Assembly: GCA_013399305.1 (NCBI GenBank)
Contig: VXAI01000068.1
Coordinates: 2,294,798 to 2,358,797, forward strand
DNA length: 64,000 bases
Source of the DNA: Rostratula benghalensis
Lineage: Eukaryota > Chordata > Aves > Charadriiformes > Rostratulidae
Direction of reading: 5' to 3'
Shown: positions 1-9,891 of the stretch, in pieces
How the letters are laid out: each line of letters starts with the position of its first letter
Numbering within the stretch: the first letter of the stretch is position 1
Notes under the pieces: generated by a model
Seen by the model: only the letters and a program-made list of their open reading frames with translations
Told to the model about the DNA's origin: nothing
Databases searched by the model: none
Made by a program: the position numbers and the translations under genes

Positions 1-2918
1 CTCATGAAAGACAAGATTATTTGCAAAGTTAACAAAATTTTTAAGGGCACAGCTGAGCAGTTATATTGTTCTATTCTATTCTATTCTATTCTATTCTATT
101 CTATTCTATTCTATTCTATTCTATTCTATTCTATTCTATTCTATTCTATTCCATCCCAAACATTATCTAATATTTAAGGCTTTAATTAGTTTTTGTGGAA
201 ATTAAGAGAGAAGTATTAAAGAATTAAGTCCAGCAGGCTGATTGGGTTCAGTGAGCTCAATTTAAAATTATCCCATCACTGAACTACTCAGCCACATCCC
301 AAATGGCACTTCTTTAAAAATATATCTAGCTATTTTCCTCCAGTTAGACCCTGATGCTTCTCCACAGAATGATATGAAAAGCTTTTCCTTTTTTTTCTTT
401 ATCTCAAGAGTTAACTTTCCCAGCTCCATATATCTGAACAGTATTTTATTTTTTTGCCATGCACTTTTTTTCATGCAGCTTTTTCAGACAGATGTCAACT
501 GGACAGAATTCTCTGCAGAGTGTAGAAGGCCATTACTCACTTGCCACAAAGTTCCTTGGCAAACTATTTTTAGCAAGGAGTTTTAGCATCAGACGTGTAA
601 CAAACAGTTAAGCTGCTAAAAATGTCTCCAACAACTCTCCCCTTCCTGCACCTACCACGTACCTCAGAAGCTGTGCCAACCACCCTCTGGTTCAGCAGGT
701 GGCCTGTTCTCTCCTCCTATGCCTGCTTACACTCAGGTCTGGAATTTCAGCATAATATTTGTTTGCTCCTCATTCTTGGTCCCAAACTTCATATTCTGTG
801 GTTCTTTATCATACTGTGCTGTTAGCCTTGTGTGTTACAGAATGACAACAGTGTATATATCATGAGGATACAATAAATAGACACTGTGGTGTATACATTT
901 TATCAGCTTTTTTTCAGTTACTATATATATAATCACAAAGAAGTAGGACAAAAAGCAACAAAGGGAGGAGTGAATGCCTAGTTTCACTGAAATTAACAGG
1001 AACTATATATTTAAATACCTTGGTTACCTGGAAGATGCAAGTCTTTCTTCTATAAAGGGAAAAGAAGTTGCATCTTGAATGAATTGGCCAAGTCACACAC
1101 ACACACACGCACCAAAAAAACCCCCAACCAAACAAAACAAAACAACCCAAAAACCCAATGAGAAAGATTGGGTACTATTTTCTTTATAAGGTTAGAGAGA
1201 GAGAGAGGCACTGTCACGCTGAAGATACTAAATACTAAATCTTTCTATCAGTTTTCCCTCTAGCTCTCAGTATATAATTTCTGTCTTGAGACCATGGCTG
1301 AATTTCAGAAGACTGAGACAGATTAACCCTTGTAAGAGAGAGTGCATGCAGCCTGCCAGTAACGTAGCTGGGTTTAGCCAGTTATTTGCACCTTTCATGT
1401 GCTTTAGGTGGGTTATGTGCTGACACTCTTTGTTGAGCTATTTATGCTCTTAACTTTGCATCTTTTGTCTTACTATATCCAAATTGTTCTTTCTGCTCTT
1501 ATCTACCTAATCTCTGTTGTCTTGGTATTTTTTCCTTAGTTACCTGGCCAATACCTTCCATTGCTTTTCTCCCTTCTGTACCTGCACAACTCTAAACATT
1601 CCTGTGGTAGCCACCTACAGAAGAAGTTTTTCAGCTTGGGATGAGTACATATGAAGTGAAGTGGAAAGTGACCTGAGATCTTCTGAGACCTTTTTTTTAT
1701 GCCATCTTTCTAATCTCCCTCCTTCCAGAGGCCAACGTCATCTGCAGTGACAGGTTCTCCAAAAGATTCCTAGGAGTCGGGGGCTGAGAGGTCACAGGAG
1801 GCTTCCTGTGACAGTGTTTGAGACAGACAGGGATATCTGACTGCCAAAGTTATTACGTGGTAACAGACGTAACATCTGAAAAGTAGCTGGTACAGTTCAG
1901 CTACACAGTAATGTACAAAGTGAATTGTTTTGCTTATCAGCCTTACTTCTCTTTGGTTCTCGTGCCCTCTGTCAAAAAAACCCTAATACTGGTAATTATT
2001 TAATGTTCTTATCAATAAAATGCAATATGTTGGTCTTGCTTTTAGAAGTTTCACATTGTTGTGTCACTGTGAATGTCACTGAAATTACTCCCGATTTGCT
2101 CTGCCCTGAGTGAGATCAGAATCGAGCCTTTAAGGAACCAGTTCTGTCCCCATCAGAGTAAATTCATGTGTTGTGCTAACCTCAGTACCAGCAGGATGGA
2201 TTCTGAATGCAGACAGGCTGTTAGCATAGACTCACAGCACCTGGAGACACGCTGCTCCAGTTGTCCTAATGTAGCTCAGAAGTGCCTTTGTAAACGTAGT
2301 AGAGTGGATGAGGAAAAAAAGGAGAAGTGAAGTGAAATCAGGCCCAGTTTGCCTTTTACTTGCCAATAAACCTCTGGCTCCTACTTTGCTACATAATGGT
2401 CCCCAAACATATGGACTGTTCTGTTATTTGTTCTCCTTGTCATGAAGTTACAGAAATTACTCTTTCCCTTTCACTCAGATGTGAAGTAATTTCCAGATGA
2501 GTTATTTTAAGTTCTATTAAAATACCAGTTCCTTTAGGTTTTGCTTCTCATACAGATGCCTGCATCTAACAGCAGCAACAACAACAACAAAATCTACATG
2601 TAATCTGCTTTAGGTTGACCTATCTTAGTGAAAAGAAATCCTTAGAGCTACCCATTCCAGGTACTAATATGTGATGATGATGGAAATTTGATATTGGTTT
2701 ATAAAAAAGAATTTGAGTTTCACCTCTCAAGCAAAAAAATTACTGAGGTATGTAAGAACTGAGAGTGATATTACTTCATGGAAGAGAGACCTCTAGAGAA
2801 ATCTGTATCAAAGACATAGCAAATCTTATTGCCGATTTGCTTTTAAACAGATTTACTGAGTGAGTTTGTATTCTTGATGACAACATGAAATCAGCTGAGA
2901 GCACCAAACAGCCCAAAC
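1..2918 (-). other. ACMSD intron 2 (partial)
   Basis: AT-rich noncoding sequence between coding exon 2 and the left edge. It contains the pentanucleotide microsatellite at 71-150, a short CA run near 1096-1108 and a GA run near 1195-1205. No coding block, RNA gene or recognisable transposon was found in it. The short ORFs here (60-85 codons) show no recognisable protein and overlap in several frames, as expected by chance. Confidence 0.8.
71..150. repeat. (CTATT)16 pentanucleotide microsatellite
   Basis: Sixteen uninterrupted CTATT units (80 nt), flanked by TT on the left and a degenerate CCATCCC on the right. The array is pure, which suggests recent expansion and probable length polymorphism. 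It lies in ACMSD intron 2. It is not attached to a visible CR1 body, so I do not treat it as a CR1 tail. Confidence 0.97.
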
Positions 2919-2963
2919 CTTGCAGTGATGATCCAGCTGTACCCATCCACCATATCCGTATCT
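2919..2963 (-). CDS. ACMSD: ACMSD coding exon 2 (45-nt micro-exon)
   Basis: On the minus strand a long pyrimidine tract ending TTTCACAG (acceptor, 2964-2971) is followed by 15 codons encoding RYGYGGWVQLDHHCK, then AAG|GTTTGG. The human counterpart, as I recall it, is RFGYEGWVQLQHHSK, the same length. Substitutions fall at F/Y, E/G, Q/D and S/C, with the G-W-V-Q-L core and the HH pair kept. Both borders are phase 0, consistent with exon 1. The donor has T rather than A/G at +3, so it is slightly weak, but AAG before and G at +5 support it. The next exon is outside the window. Confidence 0.9.
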
Positions 2964-5900
2964 CTGTGAAAGAGAGAAGAAAAAGCCAGTGCTAGTCAGT
3001 GCTCCTGTAATAATAATAATAAAAAAAATATCAGTTCTTACAAGCCAGCAACAGCTTATTCAGAAGCAATGCTCATGCATATGCTCAGCTTTGTGCCTAT
3101 GAGTAGCCCCATTGCCTTCAGCAGAAGTGCTGAAGTCTGATTGGACTTGGCCTAACGGTGTTTGTAGATCTGAACTTTCAGCTCAGTTCAACACCATTTT
3201 AAAGTCAGTCCTACAACTGATTTCCAACTGCCTAGAGTTGCTTACTATATTGACATTCTAACTGGAATGTTTTAACACAGAAAAAATTAAATCAAGCATT
3301 TGACAATATGAAAATTGAGCTGACAATTTTCCAATCTGCGATCAGTTAATCATTAGCACAAAGATGTATCGATTCCACTTTTCAGCTCCCATTATTCAGC
3401 AGCAGGACTGAAGGTCAGTCTCTTGTCTATTAATATTTAAACAGCCAAGAGAAGCTAAAAAGGAGAAGCTTAGACGCTCATTGATTCTTCCAGAGAGATG
3501 CAAAATTGTTTATGCCAAAACCCCCAAACCTACAAAAGATGCTGATTTCCTTTTATTTTCATAAATTATCAGATTAGAAATAAATGAAATCTTGAAATAT
3601 AAGAGGCCAAAACACCACTCAGGATTCTGAATTTACTGTAAAGAAACATTTCAAAGGAAAGTGGGTAAAAGCAGGCATTTCTTTCAGTGAAGTGTAAACA
3701 ATTTCAATACAGTCCTGAATTTTCTCAGATAACAAATCATTACTGAATGCCACTGTGAGCTTTCCTACAGTAGGTGTGCAGAGCCAGGCCCCCTGACTTC
3801 AGCCAATCAGAGATGCTAATGACTCAGGCTGTGTGTGTTTTTTTTAGCTACCTATAGCTATGCATACTTTACTGACATTCATAAATGTATAGGGCTTTAT
3901 ATACATATATATAAATTTAAGTTTGGAGAAAATTTAATGAGTGACATCTAATGAGAACTTTACATTTTTACTAGCTCTTTGCTAGTTGCAGTTGTAAGCT
4001 GTGCAGAAAATAAGTACCTTAAAGGTGCTCAAGGAGCATTTAGGCAATAGAGAAGCTCACTGGTGTGTTTTTCAAGTTATTTTCTTCTTTATTACCCTGA
4101 TTTATTAGTTGGAAGTATTGACAGTTGCATATATATATAATTGCATTTATTTCTATGAATTTTTAAGCTTCATAAGGTTCCTAAGCTCTTCAATAAGTAT
4201 CTTGACAATAGAATTTTTCTAGTCATAAGTTCAAGGTTCAGTATTTATGAGGCTGGAAAAAAGAAAAAAAAGGTTTAGCTCTATGTGTGCATGTTTGGAT
4301 TGCCTGATTGGTTTTCTATGCATGAGATGTAGAGAACTATAGTAATGGCTTGACTTTTCAGAGGACTCTGACTTTTCAGAGGACTCTAGGGAATTCTGAG
4401 AGTTGTTTTCTATTCTAGACCCATTAATAAACCATTGAATCACTCAATCTTTGGAACAGAGGAAACAAAAACTAGCAGCTGGAAATTAACTTTAAAAAAT
4501 TTGCCTCTTTATCAGTGTTTAAATAAACGCAACACAGGCCTACTGTATCTAACAATAATGAGTTCAGCCTTGACATACATCCATGAACATCAAGGGATTC
4601 TTGGGTGATTTTATCTCCACAAATTTATTGCCCATTTAAAGTGTATACAGACAAAAACCCCCACCCTTTTAAAATAATGTAAAATCAGAATGAAGGAATT
4701 TTATAGGTGTTTTTTTACAGGGATATTACATAATCAAGGACAACAAAATCTGAAACAAGCAAGAGTAGCCTGTCTTTGTAGTCTGGATGTTTAAACCCCT
4801 AACCACTTAAAATAGACATAATTGTTCTTAAAAAAATCATCTCACCCACAATATCCAGTGTGCATGTGTTTTTCATTCAATTTTCATTTCTTATAATTAC
4901 ATATAGAAAGTTCAAATATATGTATAAAAAGATCTTCCTAGGTAAATGAAGAAACAAAACATTTTGTGCACAACAATATTGGTTTTCTCTACTAATCAAG
5001 AAATAATATTATGGATGTTCTTAATGCCATGTTTTCTCATGGCTTTTTTCCTAATATGCTGTTTACATTTTCCAGCTGCATTCTGGCTAACAGTGAGCTG
5101 TCACTGGACTGTCAGGCTTAAATCCACTGAAACGTGAGAAGTTGCCAGCATCAACCTCAAAATAATTAAGTTAAAGAAATGCAAAGGGTAACACAAAGTT
5201 CCAGTTAGTGTGTCAGATGCCTAAGAGAATGGCTGAAATAATGGTATTCTTTTGTTGTCAGAAAGCACAATGAAATCAAGTGGTTCCATGCTACTGTCAG
5301 ACACAGGGAATGTTCTTTCAAACTACAACCGACACAGAAGTACAATAAGGAAAGAAGCAACAATGCAGGTCTTCTCTTTCCTACTCTGCCTTCTTAGCAT
5401 GAATGGAAACATAAAAGAGTTATAAGAAATACATATTCTGGAAATCTGAACACAATTTTTAATTGCCACTAATTCTATACCTATGTGTGCATATACTACA
5501 TATAAATTTAGTTTCATGTGACCTTTTTCAGTACCCTGTGTAGCACGGGAGGTGTGAATCAAAAATGTGATCAGACAGCTCTATACTGAATTGTGATTTC
5601 CATTATTTAGGCAGTAACTCTAAAGCCTAATTCAGAATGAAATGACTATAAGGCTCTTGATACTCTGAAATAAGAAAATAATTAGATTTATCACATGACT
5701 CTTTCCATTCTCAAATATTTTTTCACAGGATCATGAAAATTATTACTGGCAAGAATAAATTTATGCCATTGAATGATAATAATAATACCACGCAGAGATT
5801 CAAAGTTAAGGCAAGTTGACTTACAGCTTCAGTGTTATGACAACTAAGATGCTACTACATTCCAGTAACTGAAAAAAATAATAGATATTAGTAAAATTAT

Positions 5901-6396
5901 CATCTTCATCAATTAACCATACTTAGAGTGACCCCACTCCTGTTGAAGTTAGTGACTTTCATGCCTGTGGGTATAAGATGTGAATGAATTTTGTCTTAGG
6001 TAACATCAATCTTGTCTAATATTTGCTTATTTCTCTTATTTAAAACAAAAGCAAACAGCGTTTGGGAACCTGATAATTGGTTTTATCAAGACAGTGGAAT
6101 TTATGCCTCTTCACTTGACAATTTTAGGTCTCAAAAAACCAAGTTAAAATATAAGAATTGCTTCAGACTAAATAAAGAGTGGTGAATAGAGTCCAGTTTT
6201 CCATCCCTTTCTCACTGGGACTCCTGCTTTGCAAAGTAATGCAATACAAATTTCTTAAAGCTGAAAAAGACATCAAATTAGACAAAAAATTAGAGATATT
6301 TATAACAGAATGCTTCACTCATCATTCTTTCAAAAGTTACATTGGTAGAAATGGTTGCTGATAACATAAGGCACTAAATATCCCGACTCTTATTAC
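2964..6396 (-). other. ACMSD intron 1
   Basis: A 3433-nt intron between the two recognised coding exons, with GT...AG ends on the minus strand (GTAATA at 6396 downward; TTTCACAG ending at 2964). It holds an 18-bp tandem duplication at 4352-4387 and a cluster of CCAAT, octamer-like and AP-1-like motifs at 3801-3826. No transposon or RNA gene is recognisable. Confidence 0.88.
4352..4387. repeat. Perfect 18-bp tandem duplication (2 copies)
   Basis: The unit GACTTTTCAGAGGACTCT occurs twice back to back with no mismatch. It is too small for a minisatellite and is consistent with a recent replication-slippage duplication. It lies in ACMSD intron 1. Confidence 0.9.
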
Positions 6397-6453
6397 CTTT
6401 TTTAGGTCTGGCCATTCCTTAGGTAGAATGTGGCTATGAATATCAATTTTCAT
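6397..6453 (-). CDS. ACMSD: ACMSD coding exon 1 (start codon, metal-binding HxH)
   Basis: Read on the minus strand, the ATG at 6453-6451 opens 19 codons, MKIDIHSHILPKEWPDLKK. This matches the N-terminus of vertebrate ACMSD essentially residue for residue, as I recall it. His6 and His8 of the IDIHSH motif are the conserved HxH zinc ligands of this amidohydrolase family. The exon ends AAG|GTAATA, a good donor in phase 0, and the next exon begins with the expected Arg codon. The ATG has G at -3. Directly upstream the minus strand reads a pyrimidine-rich run ending TTCAG just before AAATG. This could be a 3' splice site, so a separate noncoding first exon is possible. Confidence 0.93.
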
Positions 6454-6600
6454 TTCTGAAGTACCAAAGGAGGAATAGTCTTTCAATGGAAATGTTTTCT
6501 GTGTAAGTGCTACCGTTCTTCCTGCCCCTGGTTTAGCAGGTTATTAACTTTGGTGGCTGTTCAGATCCACCTGCTGTTTTATCAGGAGAGCTAAGCACAG
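6454..6600 (-). promoter_or_regulatory. Candidate ACMSD proximal promoter / leader
   Basis: The region immediately 5' of the ACMSD start codon. On the minus strand it contains an ATAAAA TATA-like hexamer (6582-6577) about 125 nt before the ATG. Nearer the ATG is AGTTAATAACC (near 6539-6548), an HNF1-like element adjoining CCAAAGTT, which resembles an HNF4 half-site. ACMSD is known as a liver- and kidney-enriched enzyme, so such motifs fit, but short motifs are common in AT-rich DNA. There is no CpG island. The start site is not determined, and an upstream noncoding exon cannot be excluded. Confidence 0.25.
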
Positions 6601-9600
6601 TGGCCAACCAGGGACCCTAAATCCTAGAGGAGTGGCACTCCAGAAGAACAAAGGCTTCCAGCAGAAAGTCCCTGTTAATGCATAAACTACAGTGGACTGA
6701 GGGCAAAGGGAAGATGTATGTTTATATTGGCACTACAAAGGGATTTGTTTTACACAGAATCTAAAAAGCAAGCTTGTTTACCGATGAAAATCATTCAATA
6801 AAATTGAATTAGAATAAATGTTTTGAAACATGCTGACTTCAATTTCCTCCTTTCTCTCCCTCTTAGATTCTGAAATAATTTGTGGAGAGCATATAACATT
6901 CATTTGGTAGACAGCTGTATCTCTTCATCTAGTCTTTTTTCCTTCCCTTGCGTTTTCTTTAAATTTACATTTAAAAAATCACAGAAATATTGAACTGCAG
7001 CCAACTCTATGCTCTGCACTTTGTCTTCTCCTTCTGATTACTGGTTCACTTTGGATATTTAGACACGCTACTGCATCCTGGTGCTCACAGCCTCTCAAGC
7101 TGGCTCCCAGGCTGGCAGGAGAATGGTTCAGATTACCTTACTAATTAACACTTCTGGAGTTCATCAGCTAATGTGGGAAACAGTTCCTGCATCCTGAGTT
7201 AAACTTAACTGGAGCTAGCTCAGATTTTCTGTGAAACTACATCTCATGTTTTCCCTTTAGTCAATTTAGTATTACACGTCTTTCCCTAAGATACCCTTGC
7301 CTTCCCTGTGTGCTGTAATTTATTCCCTGTATAGTTTTATTTCAATGTATGTTACTCACAGAGTGTCTCCTTGCAAAAGCTGGGTAACAATTTCTCGATT
7401 AATTTGTTTCAACTGGAAAATGCTGCTTTTTTCAAAGACTAAATGCTGTTGTGAATCTTGCAGCTTGAAATCAAGCAACTTGAAAAACATGTGGCCTGTT
7501 TTGTTTCATCCTTTTTCCGACTTTGTTATTTTGTTTGGACTTGATAAAAAAACAATTGGACTCTCGTATTTTCCTGCTTGTCCACTCATTAAGCAAGTCA
7601 GCTTTTGATTTGGTCAGTTAACCTTCTTAGAGTTACTCTTCAAATCAATTCCTTACGACAGGATTGGTAGTTTGCTTGATGGTGTGCTTATTTGCAACGT
7701 GAGATCACTGAAGAATGAATTTTCAAAAGAAACAGGAAGCAGCAGCTTTGGGAGAATATTCCTAAATAAAGCAGCACAGCTAATAATTCACTTTACTAGA
7801 GCAAAACCATGGGATTGAAAATAGCAATTATTTCCATCTCAAAATCAAAACCAGTTTCTTCATGACCAGGCTGCCAGGTTAAGCAGGAAATGTGCTCTCT
7901 TGCTCCTGAATGTGACAGGTACATTATAGAATCTAGCACTAGAGTGTTAGCCTCTTGGCAAGTGTACACATATATGTTCCTGCATATACAACAGCCCAGA
8001 TCAAAAAGAAGTATTGATTCAGCTGTGAGAGCTCTGCATCATGAATCCCATGAATCCTATGAATCCATAGACATGAGGCAAAGAGTTAAGGTGAGTCTTA
8101 CAATAAAGACATGTCTGGAAGACAATTCCCTACTCAAGCATAGAAAGCAGAGGTATTAATGAAGGAGAGAGGCAGGAAGAGATTTGTGTATCTGAACAGT
8201 CTGACACCTGGTTTCTTCTCTTAAGTCACCATAGCTGCAAGCTACCATGCAGAGATCAGCAGCCTTTCTTCAACACCATACTTTACTTTTCTCAGCTCTA
8301 AAAAAAGATGTAGTTGCTAGTTGCTGCTCCCAAGACACAGCTTAGCTTGCTAACAGTACAGCACTCCCACACTGCATTTCATTTAACAAAATACATCACT
8401 TCAAAACCATACCAGTCAAAGGCAAAATCTGTACCTGTTTCACTTGATCAAAGGAACAGTAAGACATCTGTCTACATCCAATATCCTCCTCTGGATCAGC
8501 AACAGAAAGCCCATCAGTGGCTATACACAAAAGCATCTTGAGTTGCCCAGGCACCCTGTCTACTTTGAGTGCTGTCTCTGATGGTTTGGACAATCTGCCT
8601 TGTAACAGTGAGTGACTAATGCTTCCCAGTCTCTACCCTGAATTTGTGTCCTAGTGCAACACGTTGGCTTTTACAATGGCCCTTGCTACCTGTCTCCACC
8701 TGGTTGTGAACTTCTGCAGCGTGACACGGAGGTGCAGGAATTGCCAACAGTAGCCAGGAAAACCTGCAGCTGTGTCAGATGGGCCTACACAGAGCGGAGC
8801 TTAAATTCTCTGTGCTATCTGTGAGGCTGGAGCTTGTGACCAGGTGGAAATTCTCACATGCACAACATCTGGTGCAACAGGAAGTCACATTTTACCATTG
8901 TGGGCCTGTAAAAGACCTGAACTGCACCCATTCTTGGGCTACCCACGAACAGTTCACGTCCTGGAGCATTTGGAAGAGAAACAAAGCTGGTTGGAAAAAA
9001 AATAATAACAAAAAAAAAATAATCAGTCATTGAATGTACTTGTTACATCTGCTAGACAGAACTAAAATGCATACAGACTTCTTCCCAGCCATACATTAAG
9101 ATGGGATGTACATTAAGATGGCATGCTCCACCTGCCTCAGTACACTTCTGCATGGTGTATGATTTTGATCAACCTTTTTTTTTTTTTTTTTAGTGCATTA
9201 TCTGATCTCTGTTTGTGTGAGTTTAGACTGGGAAACTGGGAAGCACGATGAACAACTCCTTCAGGACAATTAAGCTAGAGCCTCTTCAGGCCAGGGCTGG
9301 TTTCATACATGCAGACACAAGGCCAGCAGAACTATAGGCGTTTATTTCACTATAGGGGCAAGCACCAAAGTGAAGGCAGTGTTAGATGTAGCACATTACA
9401 AAGCTATTTAGCTGCTTGTCTGAAACAATTACAGAATCTGAGATTTGGAGTGTTTCAGGTTGGAAACTGGGTGTCCAGTTCTGGCCTTTGTTTGCCAGGG
9501 AGAAAGTATTTCCTCACACCTCTGGGAAAGAGCACATCATCAAACATTGCTAAACTCCACAGACAGCTCTGCCACATACATGCTCTCAAGGCAGCCTGCT

Positions 9601-9874
9601 TGCAAGTAGGATGAACACAGAAACAAAGAGGCAAATTCAGGATGCTGATGTTAGAAAGCACTAAAATACTCCTGCTGATTTTTCAACCCTTCAGTTTTGC
9701 ACATTCTTCTCTGGCACCTTAAATTACAGCTTTGTTTGTGAAAACCAGATGTTCTACACAGGGACACAGGCCTGGAAAAACAACTGGAAAACTCTTTGTG
9801 CTCACTAGCTAAGATGAAGTACCTAAAGAATATGTCCTTTTCTAAATGAAATAAATGTTGAGCAGCACACTCCT

Positions 9875-9891
9875 ATTGGTTGCTTAGCAAC
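9875..9891 (+). promoter_or_regulatory. Candidate NF-Y + RFX X-box module
   Basis: ATTGG (inverted CCAAT, 9875-9879) abuts GTTGCTTAGCAAC (9879-9891), a near-perfect inverted repeat GTTGC-TTA-GCAAC of the RFX X-box type. NF-Y and RFX sites next to each other are a known promoter arrangement. No exon or CpG island adjoins it here, so it would be a distal element or the promoter of an unannotated transcript. The call is by motif only. Confidence 0.35.

Larger units (their letters stand above)
1..6453 (-). other. ACMSD: ACMSD gene, 5' portion (partial, runs off left edge)
   Basis: Two coding exons on the minus strand (6397-6453 and 2919-2963) join in frame to give the first 34 residues of 2-amino-3-carboxymuconate-6-semialdehyde decarboxylase. 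The enzyme is a cytosolic zinc-dependent amidohydrolase-fold decarboxylase of tryptophan catabolism. It acts on ACMS and so limits quinolinate and NAD formation. The full protein is about 336 residues, so roughly 90 percent of the coding sequence lies left of the window. Intron 1 is 3433 nt and intron 2 exceeds 2.9 kb. I searched by eye for the next conserved block (the GEAK...KDGKVFRVV region) left of 2919 and did not find it. The gene is transcribed away from TMEM163. Identification rests on remembered vertebrate ACMSD sequence. Confidence 0.92.

Noticed and set aside
71..150. Interpretation of the CTATT array as a CR1 3' tail
   Set aside because: CR1 tails are usually a few 8-bp units such as ATTCTATG, and no CR1 body adjoins the array.
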